Source of the DNA: Paraphysomonas bandaiensis
Taxonomy: Eukaryota; Chrysophyceae
Assembly (NCBI GenBank): GCA_965644295.1
Contig: CBFFRP010000025.1
Coordinates: 1-64,000 of the forward strand
Length of the DNA stretch: 64,000 nucleotides
Direction of reading: 5' to 3'
Within the stretch, counting starts at the first letter, position 1. Every line of letters starts with the position of its first letter. Shown here in pieces: positions 31,382 to 43,859 of the stretch. The position numbers were made by a program, and so were the translations under genes. The notes under the pieces are model-generated. The model made no database searches and had not been told where the DNA came from. It saw only the letters and a list, made by a program, of their open reading frames with translations.

Positions 31382-32935
31382 TTATGAGTGCAAAGCATTC
31401 TTACTAGAAGAGAAGTGAGCACCCTCTAAAATAGCTTTTGCTGAATTAAGTCGCTTTAACTGCACAGCCAGTCCCACCATGGCAAATCCCAGTGCTACTA
31501 AAGATGACATTGCAATGTACTTCCAGTACAAATGGACTTCGTCGTCATCATTCCCTGTGTCATATGGGATATCTTCTTGTTCACTGGTCTCTTGGGGACC
31601 AAAAATTTTATCGACAGCCTTCCTAGCCCCGTCCGCAAGAGCATCTCTATGCATCCTATACAAATCGTGAAAAAAGTGCTGTCCAATTGGGAAGTCCGTG
31701 TAGTGCGTTCCGACATCTTGGCTGATCATTTCTTCAGTAGGATAGTGCCCACCTAATGTAAAGGCCTTGCTTTCGTAAAAGGTGTAACCTATCACGCAAC
31801 AACCGTAACAAACTTTAATAATATCAAAGTGGAATAAACAAAACTAAAGTCATTTAGTTATTTTATTCCTGCACATTCTTCGCATTGATTACGTACAAAT
31901 CAAAGGTATTGTATTATTGATATATTTAGCAATAGTGTACCTTGGTTCTCTCCACATCCATCAGCAACGCTCACATTAAACAATCTCGCAAAGTATTGAT
32001 GCAACCCATGCTCCTGCGCAACCATGTGCCTACAATAGCATACATAATATTGAAGTTAAAACTAATGATATCAATAACATATCAGGCAGTAAATCTGGGG
32101 AAATTATTACATACATATACAATATACCAGTGCGATATATTTTCTGTCATTGAGAACAATAAATTAGAAAACACAACACTCACCCAACAGCGCTCACAGC
32201 ATATAGCTCATCCCATTCCGCATCCGAAAGTATGTTCTCCTTCCACCTCATTACCACCCCGTGAGTAGTATTAACGTTATCTTCGGCAGCATCATCTAAA
32301 TTGGAATTGACATATGACGATGTACTCCACGCAAAATCCGCCAACAGATCTAATGAACATTGCTGCGTGGAGAGTATTCGAAGAACAAAGTCTACAGTAA
32401 TATTGTATATAGTAATTTGACGCTCTAGTTGCACAGGATCGGGAAATCTATCAGAGGTTATCGTAACATTCTCCAGGAGCTCCATATATCGTGCCATGTT
32501 TTCAACTGTTTCCTCATCAAGATTAATCGCACGACTTGTATTGGGAAGTAAGATAGAATAAGCTCCTAATGGAAGATGACTAACCATCTTTAAATTATGA
32601 AATATGTCATGCACGATGGGCTCGACTATACGCGATCCATTCGACAAATGCAGAACTAGATAGTCACCTTCGACCATAATATTCACTTTCGGTAGTACTT
32701 CTTGACGGGCGGTGCTGTACATGGAATGAAAATAGTCATTGGTTTGAACTAATGGGTCAGATTGATCAGTGGACATGGGTATGGATCCCTCCACTGGTGT
32801 GCTCTCCTCATTCAATTGACGATGAGAGGAGGAGGAGGAGGAGGAGGAGGAGGAGGTGTGGTGCTTGAATGGGCATGCACCAGATACATACTGATATGAT
32901 GCAAACCAGAGAAGAGATATTAATAAACACCGCAT
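31382..32935 (-). CDS. secreted or surface single-span protein of unknown function
   Basis: Three exons: 32935-32184, 32029-31941 and 31788-31382, with introns of 154 and 152 bp (GTGAGT..GTAG, GTACAC..ATAG). The product is 415 aa. A signal peptide (LLISLLWFASYQYVSGA) is followed by ACPFKHH, a poly-serine run coded by a GAG/CTC microsatellite, and a large luminal domain with several N-glycosylation sites (NGS, NTS, NVT, NIT, NTT, NVS). Near the C-terminus there is one membrane helix (AMSSLVALGFAMVGLAVQL) and a short cytosolic tail with AHFSSSKNALHS. No domain is recognised. The splice model is supported by keeping the frame open through AQEHGLHQYFARLFNVSVAD. Confidence 0.65.
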
Positions 32936-33467
32936 CGTATGACAGCCAGATATATGCCACCTCTATATGTATGTATGGAGCACAGGCGCACTGGCAGTTG
33001 ACTTTGCTTGCCTTCCTGCTGTCGTGTATATTCACTGCCGCGTCTTCATCTGGATCATATGCCGTATACCGTATACCGGTATACCATACATACATACACT
33101 CATACACTGCTCTCTATAGATACATATACCCACTCTAAAAAAACATTAGAATATCATGTAGCCAATCATACGGTTGAAAATTTGTATTCGATGGTTTGGT
33201 TGGATAGAATCTGTTCTGAATACTCTGTATATATATATACAGTCGTATATGACATTCTGAACAAGGTGTACTGCTGTACTGTACTTATATAGATGAGGGC
33301 AGTGTACAGCAGTACATATGTACCTGTGTACTGTTACAGCGGTCTGCTCTGTGTGTCCATAGCTGTACAATACCAGTCATAATGGGTCTGGTCTGTCATG
33401 AGTGCTACTGGGGTCTCCAGACGAAGGAAGGACTCGACCCAGTATGATGTTCCTGTCATAATATCTC
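32936..33467. other. divergent promoter region with palindromic TATAC/GTAC repeats
   Basis: 33050-33110 is rich in TATACC/CATACA units. 33265-33330 contains GTACTGCTGTACTG facing GTGTACAGCAGTAC, an imperfect inverted repeat able to form a hairpin. No gene. Confidence 0.45.
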
Positions 33468-35759
33468 ATGCGGTGCATGGCTGCGTCTATCATACAGTGG
33501 CAATGGCATTGGCAGTGGTGTGTTGTGGGGATGTGCATGAGCACTGTGCTATCATACCCTCACCTGTCCTTTGACTCAGATAACTTCCTATGTGATCACT
33601 ACAATGCCCTCTGTGAGGGGTTGCTGAGTAGCATCGATTGCCCACAGTCACATAAGCACATATCTGGCTGTGGCTCCAGTAATGCATCCAGTCTAGCTCT
33701 ATATGAGGGGGTCTGTGCGTGCTCATCACAAGACACTCAATTCCATGTTGCTCAAGGTGACATACCACATGAATTGTTTCTCAATCGTATTGATGACGAT
33801 GTCTACTGGCTCATGACTCCTTTGACTGGACCGCCTTATGAAGTCAATTCCACCTATCGAAGAATATGCGACTTAGCACTCTCTCGGCTAGGTTGTCCTT
33901 CTGGCGCAGCTATTTCGAGTGGACACCAACGAATATGTTCCTGTGGGGCACTATCTTTAGACCAGGAGGTAAGACAAGTCATCGTGCACCATACACTTGA
34001 AGCCCCGTTAATGAAGATTCCTGTTTTCGCACGGCCTATTACCTTAAGCACTCGGCTTTCTCTTGCACTGGTAGTCATAGGAGGAAAGTTAGGATCGCTA
34101 CTGGCATTGAGGGTCCGACTTCCTCCAATAATAGGGTTTTTGGTGGCCGGAATATCGCTCCAAGGTGCTTGCAGCTCGTACTGTCTGTGTTTTACTAGAT
34201 GTGTTTGATGTGGTAGTATGCTAGATGTTATATCACCTGGGCTAATTCATGGATGTGGAGGAGCTGGGCCTCACACTACTCCATTCTACGAGATTAACAC
34301 GATTGCCCTGCTCGTAGTACTAATACGAGCTGGACTGACTCTTCGTCCAGCTGAACTCTACCAGCAGGGACTGTATACAATTGCTCTTGCAACACTTCCA
34401 TATATCACAGAGTGTTTAGTTGAATTACTTGTAGGCATGTGGATTCTGGATTGGAATATTCTTGATATGGGTCTTTTTGCGTCAATTCTAGCTGCTCTCT
34501 CGCCCTCACTAGTCATACCTGCCATGATTAATCTTATCGAGGGATCTAACCACCGTGGCAAATACGGCATCATCCCTAAACAAGTATTAAGTAGTGCCCC
34601 ACTTGAGGTTGTATTGGCGATCCTATTGTTCAATATTTTTGCCACTCTACACCAGTCCTCCGACGAGGGTCATGCAACAAACTCACTCTATCCCTGGGTG
34701 AAGGTGTTCCCGCTGTGGGTGAACATTATACTGATCCCTATTAACGTTGCTTTCAGTTCCGTGTTGGGGTATATAATGGGGTACTGTTGTGCATGGCATG
34801 CATCGATATGCTGTACATCTCTTGAAATAACAGATGATGCTGTTACTCAAGATAGCGATATAAATGAAGGAACCTGTGGTAATTTAACTGACAGTACCAC
34901 AGAGAGTGCCATTATGTCAAGTGAATCATCAATAGAAAGTACGGATGAAATTGTACGTAGCACGAAGAGCTCACCATCTCAAATGGCTACTGTGAACATC
35001 CTCTTGCCCCTCTTCATTGGATGCTATCTTTTATATGCATTATGCACTCCACAATACATTCAACAGTCCTCCGGTATCCTCGCTGTTTTCATCTCTGCGT
35101 TGACGTTTTCTTACATGGCTCCAAAGGGAGCTCTTGTATTGTCGAAAAGTGGACTAGAGAGTTTGTGGGTAGTACTTGAAATATTTCTCTTTACATCAAC
35201 AGGAATAAATCTGGCATTCAGAGCACAAAATGGTATTTTATTTATCACATTTTAACGAATGTTACACTAATATGCAGGCCCGTTACAAAGTCAAAGGGGT
35301 TTGGAATCTTCACATATATCAGCTTTCTGTGTAATTCTTTTTATGGGAACCCTTGGACGTGGTGTATCTATCCTTGTTGTCCAACTAGTGGCCACTTATC
35401 GCTGCCAGGATTATACTAAGGGGAAATATAAAAGGGGGTGGCGATACATTGGCTCCCGGTGGATTGCCACATGGATGTACCAATTGCCAAAGGCAACTGT
35501 TCAGGCTGCTCTAGGTGGTGTTGCCTTGTCGTCTAATCTCATTCCTGGTACCCAAGGACTTGCTATTGCTACGACAATTCTGCATGGAACTGCGTTTGCG
35601 GTGCTTCTGATGGCTCCTATTGGAGTGTTGATGACAACTTTCGTGGGAAATCCACTGAGTGCTTACCTGGCTTGTCGTGATGCTGATAGTAGTGGCAATG
35701 ATAAAGCTCAAGATAGCAAAGTCGAGTTGGATGCCACAATGCTCGATTACTATATGTAG
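33468..35759 (+). CDS. CPA2-type Na+/H+ antiporter with Cys-rich ectodomain
   Basis: Three exons: 33468-34164, 34225-35232 and 35278-35759, with introns of 60 and 45 bp. The product is 728 aa. Residues 1-30 form a signal-anchor or signal peptide. Residues 40-190 are a cysteine-rich extracellular region with two similar halves (each C..ALC/C..AL, CP, then GCG/CSCG). From about 200 there are 12 or so spans with NHA-type features: LPPIIGFLVAGISLQ, INTIALLVVLIRAGLTLRP, LFASILAALSPSLVIPAMI, and late TGINL and FMGTLGRGVSILVVQL. LIRAGL and SPSLVIP are close to SLC9B/NHA antiporters. The residues at the usual DD/ND ion site read SP here, so ion coupling is uncertain. A cytosolic loop of about 80 Ser/Thr-rich residues sits between spans. 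Confidence 0.78.
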
Positions 35760-36001
35760 ATCCGCATACCTTTAGCTTATATCGTATTAAAACAGTTTAG
35801 TGAGACTGATGTTTCGTTATGATATATCGTAGATAATAATTTTTAATATTATTATACTTCCGAAGATGACTGTTTTTACTAGCTATCATTACGCATTACG
35901 CACACATAACATAGTGTACAAGTAAATCAGTGAATGCCTTCATGACAATTGTGAAAGCCAATCCAGTAAAAGACGATGTATATATATATGTATTATTTTA
36001 A

Positions 36002-38708
36002 TTATGATCGATTGGCTAACAATTTCCCACCTCTACCCTTTAGCGAACGAAATACGCTCTGAATTCTACTTCGTTCGTCACTAATGACAGTACTTGACTT
36101 ACTTCTTTTCGTATCACAGACACTATCATCTTTATCTGTTTCAGGCGGGCCACTATATCCCCACGGAACTTGATCTGTATCAGGTGCATATGGCTGCTCA
36201 CTTTCCGCAGGGCGTTTCTTTCCACTCCACTTGTAACCCTTGGCCTTGCTCTGATCAACATCGTGGCCACCTTTGTCATGCTTATAGAGTTCGCGGCGCA
36301 GCACCTCAAGGCCACCACCTTGAGTACCAATAACGCGCTTACAACTCTCCATGACGTCCCGCACCTCATTCACATTCATTGCATATAGACGGTTCATTAG
36401 TGAGTCATCTTGTATAATACCCCCTTTGGCCCCCAAACCAAGAGAAGCATATTCACCGAGAACCGCATCCACTGCTTCACTGTCTTTGATTTTCTGAGCC
36501 ATCCGTGTCTGTTTCAGCTTCAATGAAGTCATTTCACTGTCACCGGGTCCCGCCCCACGACGAGCAGTGAATTCGACATTAATTCGTCGACCGTTGAGTT
36601 GCGTGTGATGCAAACTCATCAGTTTCTTCAGTGACCGTTTCCCACCAAAAACGTCAACAAACGCAGAACCTCGAGAGGCCCCTGTATCTTTGTCGGTTAG
36701 CAGACGAACAGCAGTCTTACATGTTGCACCGCTAGTTGTAATATGACGTTCCACATCCTCTGCAGTGGTGCTATAACTCAGTTGTCCAAAAAATAATCGG
36801 TATTTCGGTTTGGTACGAGTTTCATTGGAATCTTCGCCACCATTGCTACTCGTGGTACACTCCGAATTGCTACGAAGTCGTTTACTTCCGTCTTGAGTAC
36901 TACAGCTGCTGTCGATAGAGTTGGCTCTCTTCTTAGAAGTCTTCCACTGTTCTGCTAGTGACTTGTCGCCCGCAGCTTCAACTCCCAACAGCGCCCTTTT
37001 AACTTTTCTTCGAGCATTCGAAGATAGTGATACCGACCCATGCTCCTCATTTAAAACCAGCTCCAATGCTCGCTTGATTGTTCGACGAGCCTTACAATTT
37101 CCACCAACTCCTCCATCGCCTCCAGTACCAATACCTACCAGGGCAGCCTCTACCTCTCCAGAACTCTTAGCACGCCTCAGTGCCTTTGCAGCCTCCTCTA
37201 GAGCGGCACTAGACAATCGCTGAGCTTCTTCTTCTACGCATACTTTTTCTTTCTCTATGCACTTTTTGTCATTTTTTTGAAGCTTCTTCGATTTTGCGGT
37301 ATCGTCTTCAGTGGATACAGCAATGGTAACTTTGGTATCCTTTGCATTTGGAGATGCACCAGATATATCCGGCTCTACCGAGGTAGAACCGTTTCCAGTT
37401 TCGCCCAAAGCGAGTGCCCCTGAAAGTGCCTCCAACACTCGACTAGTTTTTCTTTTGGCCTTTGCAGTAAGCGTGATACCTTCTCCTTTGGAGAGTCGAT
37501 TAAGAGCAGCTAAGAGGGGAGCAGTGCAGTCTCCGTCGCCCCGTAGATACTCCACCAGCACTTCGGGTAAAGCAGGAACAGAATTGAGGGCCTCCAGTAC
37601 TTCAGGTGACGACGTTGCTGTGTTGAGTGCTTGTAGCAAAGAAGATGGAGACGGAAGAGATGTGATTACACTATCCATTGGGTTATTACTCTTTACAGAC
37701 GACGGGTGTATATCATGCACAGTATGCTTCGTGCTGTCTTCTTTTCTGCTCTTCTTGGGTTCAACTTCCCTCGCCGGTAGTTGTGGTGTAACACCTCCGC
37801 TTAGTATATAAAGTGCTTTTTTCATGCGGTGTCGAAGTTTCTTGTTTGTGAGGTTGCTGGAAATGAGACGGAGCAATGTGCTCTCCAGTTCTTTCACTGT
37901 GCGAACCTCTTGACTATCCGCTACACATTATAAATAAACGTGAGAATGAATAGTTTTAGAAATACAGTACATACAGGAAGCCAACTACGATACAGTGGAG
38001 TATGATATCACGCTAATTACAAGTATATAATAATGTCGTACCTGGTAAGGTTTCGATATGTTTCATGTCTGGCAATTGCATGGAATTCAATGCGCACTCC
38101 ACGTCATACACCCGCCCTGCCCTATTGAGTAACTGAATTGTTTCTTCATTCGAAACTTTTTCTACAGGTGTGACTACTACGTCGGTTGCACCGGCACCTT
38201 CTGACGGAGGGGCTTGGAGGGCCGTTAAGGACTCAATGAGGCGTTTCACACGACGCCGTTGTTTAGAATTCAAGTTCAGTTCGACATTTTCTACCACACT
38301 TTCAAGTGTAGATATCAGTCCGGCAATAGACCCCGAGCAAGCAGGAATCTTATCCATCTCAATAGCAACTACAGCACCTTCCACATCCTGCGCTGTCTTC
38401 ACAGACTGAAACTGTGCAGCCACACTATCAGTATAAGCATCACGTTCCAACCCGCTGCTGCTGATAGACTCTGAGCTGTCCGTAGCCACAGGAGCAGTTA
38501 GAGTCTGAATTAAACGTTTCGCTTTTCTTCTTTGTTTGGCATTTAGTTTAAGATTCTCATTCGATGTGATGGCAGTCAGCAGCTCACTGATCACACTCGA
38601 GTGTTCAGTGATCTCAGCTGCATCGCATTTCTGTATCTCATTCATGCATTCATCTACACTCTCTGGTGTGGTTACTTCCCTGAGGGAGGCGATGATTGAC
38701 TCCATCAT
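36002..38708 (-). CDS. RRM RNA-binding protein with repeated basic-helix modules, probably nucleolar
   Basis: Two exons, 38708-38042 and 37920-36002, with a 121-bp intron (GTACGA..TGTAG). The product is 861 aa. One RRM lies at about 592-680, with RNP2 LFFGQLSY and RNP1 RGSAFVDV. Before it is a string of six or so modules, each ending in a basic helix with the pattern L-x(2)-K-x-RR-x(2)-KR-x-L: KQRRKAKRLIQTLTA, KQRRRVKRLIESLTA, KLRHRMKKALYIL, KAKRKTSRVLEALSG, KARRTIKRALELV and NARRKVKRALLGV. The C-terminus has GYKWSGKKRP and an R/K-rich end. Basic repeats plus an RRM suggest rRNA or pre-ribosome binding, which is inference. The repeat module is not one I can name. Confidence 0.8.
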
Positions 38709-39417
38709 GAACTAACCAGTCGATCTAGCAGCACTGCTGGGTGGAAATAATTCCGCCAATCTCAACATTATTAACAACCCTTTTTTTTTGTATGGATGTA
38801 TGTGTGTATGTGTATGCATGTGTGTGTATGTGTAGAGACTGTATATGATTGAATGGACTCGGTGAACCAGAGAACATACTGGCCAATCAAATTGCTTTAA
38901 TAGAAGTAAGTGTATTATGATTTGATATTTCTGTATAGTGACTGATATGATTGGTGTAGATGATTATCAGAGCAGAGTAAGGCAGGAGGATTCAGTTTAT
39001 GGAGATTGTCGAGTGTATCATTAATCTAAATGCTGAAATAACTGGCGAGAAAGTTATAATGGAATTAAAACCGAGGTTGGCTAGCAATCTTGCTATACAC
39101 TATTTGCTACTAGCCTTGTCTTAATCTTCTCAAAACGGCCCATTCCATCGTTTTTAGTCTTTAAAAACGTGATTGCTCTGACGATGCTCTTACGTTGACT
39201 CACAGTTAGATCTTTCCTATGCACCGGCACCATGGCTTTTCTGTTCTTTAGTAGTTGCTTGAGCTCCCATAATATAGCTCCATAGGCTGAAGGGCATACT
39301 CTCTCAGCCGTTACATGACACTAGTATGATAGGCTCTGTATTGTACAGGCTTCTCGTCACCACTCACAGTGTTCGATCGCTCGATATCTCCGCTCCTAAT
39401 ACTACTGACTCTCTGCT
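38709..39417. other. intergenic with TG-rich microsatellite
   Basis: GTATG/TGTG microsatellite at about 38789-38835. No gene recognised. Confidence 0.45.
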
Positions 39418-40080
39418 CTACTTCGATGCTTCATCATCTGATTCATCAGCATATAGTAGCTCCGGCACATATTTCTCACCGATCGGATCATGGTCCCCAT
39501 TCTCAGCGTCATGTACAGCAACAGGAGTCTTCACACTAGGATCTTCATTCACCTGTCGTCTTGACTGTTTGTCTTCCTGTTGCTGGACCTCTTCAACACG
39601 TTCCGGCCTTTGCAGTGGTTGTATCATCCGGCCCTCACTACCCCTACCGCTTGTCATCGCGGTGTTGTTCATCTTGTCGATTATAAGCTATGTACTTCTC
39701 ATCATAACCCAGTTGGTCCTTCTTTTTCTCTTTCTACTCTTGATGTTGAGGAAGGTCCAACTACCATTTGCATTGCCTGTAGGATAAAATACTATACATC
39801 GTTCAGTTCTGTCTTTCTCGGCATCGTTGCTGCGCACTTTAGGATTATAGCACTCTATGTAGTCACCAACAGCCAAATCCAGATCCTTCTAGTAGTTGGG
39901 TAACGGTCTCCTTAGGTTCATGCGGCTGTTCGCGTACTTCACCAAGTCTTCCACATTGACATCAGGTAATGTCCACGGTAGCCCCGCATGTATGCTGCTA
40001 ATAATCTCCTTCAGCCTTCGTATCTTCGAACCGACCCTGTCTAAATGATCGTCAGCGCCACCGATGGCGATTTACACCCC
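39418..40080 (-). pseudogene. Copia-type retrotransposon pol remnant
   Basis: Reading the minus strand, degraded frames give DLAVGDYIECYNPKVRSND, RCIVFYPTGNANGSWTFLNI, then KSRKRKRRTNWVMM and LIIDKMNNTAM after a stop. The order GDYxExY..R..C..LYPTGN..GSW..L......RR..W..M matches the region between integrase and reverse transcriptase in Copia-like polyproteins of protists. Stops and lack of the integrase and RT cores show it is dead. No LTRs were found nearby. The call rests on this one conserved stretch. Confidence 0.5.
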
Positions 40081-40521
40081 TGTAATAATTCCTCTAAGTG
40101 TGATCCGTACGTATTTCTCTCTGCTAGATATGATATGACGCAGAACACTCAGTTAAATCAATATTTTATCTCTCGATATGAAGATATAAGTATGTACTAA
40201 GCATAATATACAGTAGAACGATAAAAAGTCACCATTCGATTATATCAATAAAAACTGCTAGTAATTAAACTTGACTTATTGATAGCCTTCATTCCTCCCA
40301 GAGGGTGCAAAACAGTCAGGCACAGAGTTTTACGTCGTCTCCGATAAATTATTGCAACTATTTTGTGCTGTATATTGCAATGTTGCCCCTTTTCGATAAT
40401 GTTCCAATGTGGTGTCCAAGCGTGTTCCTTGTGAAAGTAGTGACATAATCACGTGACACAATAACATCACCTCTTAGAATTGGATATTTTACTGAAGCTA
40501 ACTTTTTTACGCTTAAACCTT

Positions 40522-40800
40522 AAACTTTCTTTGTTGAACACAATGCATTTTCAAGTAAGAAATATTTATTATTCTAAACACTTCACACATATTTCGTGTA
40601 ACAACTTTGAAAACATCTGCTCTCAGCAACATCTGTTTATCATATATTCACCAATAAATCCTATATCTTATATAGTCACACATCATGAACTGAATTTTAA
40701 TTTGTTTGTAACTATAATCATCCGTTACACTTATGAGTTGATGTTACCTATTGCACACTATTATCTCACTTCAATTGCACAATATATACATTATACATAT
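40522..40800 (+). repeat. dispersed repeat R3, copy 1
   Basis: About 280 bp, similar to 43075-43340 (TTCAAGTAAGAA, CTCAGCAACATCTGT, TATATAGTCACACATCA, TTGTAACTA, ACCTATTGCACACTA). A short piece of it (CCTTTGTAACTACACTTATC) is at about 45711-45770. Diverged, no coding capacity. Confidence 0.65.
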
Positions 40801-41167
40801 ATACATCATACATCAACATCACTTACTACGAAGCCAATTCGAGTTCGTGATTTTCAGTCAGTGCATGCACATGAATAGAATATAGTGGTAACATACGATG
40901 AACTTTTAAAGATGTTGATTTAGCATGTGCTATTCAGAAAGCGAGGACAAGAGCACGATTACTTGGTTGAATAGAATCGAACCCGTCTGCTCCCCAGGTT
41001 GCTGACGACTTCATGATATCGAATTTAAAACCTCTGATATATTGTCTTATGTGTGAAATCATTTCCCAAGTATTATGCCAAAAAAATTATTTTAAGTTTT
41101 CACGTACACGTACTGTTACAATTACTAGCGCAGACCACAATTTAAATATCTAATATCAATTCTATTT
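40801..41167. other. intergenic
   Basis: No gene or repeat recognised; 3' flank of the carrier gene. Confidence 0.4.
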
Positions 41168-41980
41168 CTACGTCTGTGCTAGACTACCGTGAGGTAGAGA
41201 AAACTGGTCCATTCCTTTCTGTAAGTGATTGTACCAAAACCAAAACACCGTAGAACCTAGAGATAGTACAGCCATTCGAGGAACAAGTCCTCTAAATTGG
41301 GCTTTTACTCCATCCCTTCGAGCTATCTCAAAATGTGCTCCAATCACGCTATTGCTTGCCAACTCCCCACTCTTGATGCGTGTGTTGACGCAGTCAGTAG
41401 GGCAGGTCATTATCGCTGTTATTGTTCCTGAAACAAACCCTACTCCAGCTGCTTCGTGCGGTTGAAGTTGATGCTTCTTATAGTGGCGGAGATACATATT
41501 CGCCATACCCTCATAGAGTGAAAGTTTTAAAGCAGCGAAGGGCACATCTTTAATCAAAGATGTTTGCCAACCAAGCATAAGGCCTGATATGCCCCTCTCC
41601 TGAATTGCAGCAGTGCATGCTTGACGCACGGTCGGTTCAAGACCTAATACAACACGTTTCTTTAGTACATCAGATGGGATGCCGATAATAGAGGATGGCA
41701 CGGCGGCAGCGAATGATGCAGCAAGAACTCCACCACTTGAGTATCCATTTGAACTAAATAATTCCTTACAAGGCGAAAACACCCCAAAGAAAACAAACAT
41801 AGAGGGAAATGATCCCAAAAAAGAAATGGGGACCGCGCCGCGGAATAATCGCTTGAAGTCCAGCTTACTTCCTGCTTGAGATTGTACTTTCATTGAATCG
41901 ATTGAATAGAAAATTAGTTCCGTGAATGCGCCTGCAAAGCCACCAGCCATAGCATCAACAATGCAACTTGATTCAAGCAT
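41168..41980 (-). CDS. mitochondrial carrier family protein, SAM-carrier-like
   Basis: 270 aa, one exon. It has three repeats of two spans each. Carrier signatures are YSIDSMKVQSQ (repeat 1, proline replaced by serine), PSDVLKKRVVLG (repeat 2) and PTDCVNTRIKSG (repeat 3). The glycine-rich AGGFAGAFTELIFY opening and the length near 270 aa are like the S-adenosylmethionine carrier (SLC25A26/Pet8 type), which imports SAM into mitochondria. The substrate residues cannot be confirmed by eye, so the family is secure and the substrate is not. The unusual first signature may weaken the matrix salt-bridge network. Confidence 0.82.
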   Translation of the reverse strand: MLESSCIVDAMAGGFAGAFTELIFYSIDSMKVQSQAGSKLDFKRLFRGAVPISFLGSFPSMFVFFGVFSPCKELFSSNGYSSGGVLAASFAAAVPSSIIGIPSDVLKKRVVLGLEPTVRQACTAAIQERGISGLMLGWQTSLIKDVPFAALKLSLYEGMANMYLRHYKKHQLQPHEAAGVGFVSGTITAIMTCPTDCVNTRIKSGELASNSVIGAHFEIARRDGVKAQFRGLVPRMAVLSLGSTVFWFWYNHLQKGMDQFSLPHGSLAQT

Positions 41981-42383
41981 CTCAGTGGTGATGTGTTCTA
42001 TGAAGATGTTATGGAAGTTATAAGGAATTCTCTCGTCTCGTACCTTCTGATTACAATCCTTTGCCTTCAGATTAAGCCTGCTGCAGTATAAAGAGAATAA
42101 AACTGATATGGTTTCATAGTAACATCCAAGTAATCGAACTCACAATCAACTGAGGAGAGGTGGCCCTTATATTGTGTGTGATCCGCTCCATTGGTATGAA
42201 GCGAGGTGTGACTGTGGGTGTCACTCATATCCAATCACTCTTGATTTCTAGATTTTTATTCGCCTATACCATATGTCTTCGTGGCATCTAAACATCTAGA
42301 CATGGATTTCCAGAACTCCCATTTCATCATGGTATACAGCTGTATACGTTATACGGTACACTGTAGATATGCAGATAACGTTC
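41981..42383. other. promoter side of the carrier gene
   Basis: Contains a TATACAGCTGTATACGTTATACGG near-palindrome at 42332-42355. No gene. Confidence 0.4.
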
Positions 42384-42529
42384 ATCGGCAGTCAGCATCT
42401 TAATTTCGGGAATAAATTGAAGCCAATATCGTCTATATTACTGCAATACAACTACGGCTGGAATACAGAAAATTGTTGCCTCAATACTACAGGCATCTTT
42501 GAACAAAAATATACAAAGGATGCCGATAC
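42384..42529 (-). repeat. MITE-like repeat, copy 3 (inverted)
   Basis: Reverse complement of the family at 16167 and 18781. It starts ATCGGCAGTC, contains TTTCGGGAATAAATTGAAGC and CTACGGCTGGAATACAGA, and ends GGATGCCGATAC. Confidence 0.75.
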
Positions 42530-43074
42530 GGCCTTATGCTTCATGTCCAGATCATGTTGGAGGGACAGCACAGTCCACACACACTAGTCAACCAGCCAGT
42601 GTTTGTATTCAATATAGAGGTGCTGTGACTGTGCCTTATATGTACTGGATCTGCAACTGGGCTTCTGTAGGTTCAATGGAATTTTAGTTTTAGTTGCCTT
42701 GAGCTCTGGAGCTGACTGTGCTAACGTGGTGTCAATTTCATGGGAGAAATATACAACATACTCGACTCTTGCACACAGTGATGACATGGACGTTCTATGT
42801 ACTCTGTACGTACAATGATACAGTGGATATATGCGTGTACAGTACAGTAAGTACCAAGTAGCCAAGCCCTTTTCCATTAACATAATATTATTCGACGTGC
42901 AGACAGTACACCAAATGATACCTATTTATTTGAGGGTTATGCAGTGGAAAACGCACTGACTCACATTGATACCTACTCTAATATTGCCATGAAATTGACT
43001 TTTGGAATAGTAGACGCATGTTGAATGAGGTGATGGTAAAGTACTAAAGTTACCTGCCCCTACAAGTTATCTTA
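42530..43074. other. intergenic
   Basis: No gene or repeat recognised. Confidence 0.4.
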
Positions 43075-43340
43075 ACATTTCCTTGTTGCACACAATTCAC
43101 TTTCAAGTAAGAACTATAATTATTAATCTAAGCACCTCACTACATATTCATGTAACATCTGTTCTCAGCAACATCTGTCTATCACACATTCACAAGTCAG
43201 TGCTATACCATATATAGTCACACATCAGTAACTAAATTTACTTTCTTTGTAACTACATTCCCCCGCTACACCTATAAGTTTTTTTCACCTACTGCACACT
43301 ATACACTCACTTCAATTACACAATTTATATTGCATCATAC
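43075..43340 (+). repeat. dispersed repeat R3, copy 2
   Basis: Diverged copy of 40522-40800, same orientation. Shared blocks include TTTCAAGTAAGAA, CTCAGCAACATCTGT and ATATATAGTCACACATCA. Confidence 0.65.
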
Positions 43341-43859
43341 TGGAGAACTCAATATTCTGTATTCAGATACATTCAATATTCAAGTTGTTTGAACAATTAG
43401 CCGTAAGCGCAATGTATGTGTAAGTATATGTATTAATTCCAGAATGATACGAAAGCAGCTGTGTGTATACTATTTCAGAGTTAAAAATAACACGGTGCAC
43501 ATAAGTTCTCATATAGGGAGAGACAACATGCTAATCAGCCCCCTTCTATAATAAAGTAAATTTCAATGTTTCTCTATATACTATCTGTTATCCCGCTATG
43601 ATGGGTTTCTATTATTCGCTTGTGAAAAGTATACTACGCATCTAGAGACCTTGTTTCAACATATATAGCTAATATTTAATTATAAAAATCCCTAACAAAT
43701 CTATTCAAGCGTATTATGGGGAATGGAAAATCGTAAACTATCAAGGTAGAAAAAACAGATATTACAATATTCACAGAAAGGGGTTGCAGGCGGGAGAAAA
43801 AGCGCATAACACTTTACTTAGCCTCCCTGTGCACAGAACAACGCGTTTTGCAGCTCATT
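43341..43859. other. intergenic
   Basis: No gene or repeat recognised. Confidence 0.35.

Noticed and set aside
32820-32856. GAG microsatellite as a regulatory element
   Set aside because: It is inside the first exon of the secreted protein and codes for the poly-serine run.
36094-37811. plus-strand frames up to 166 codons
   Set aside because: They lie opposite the RRM protein gene and show no family pattern.
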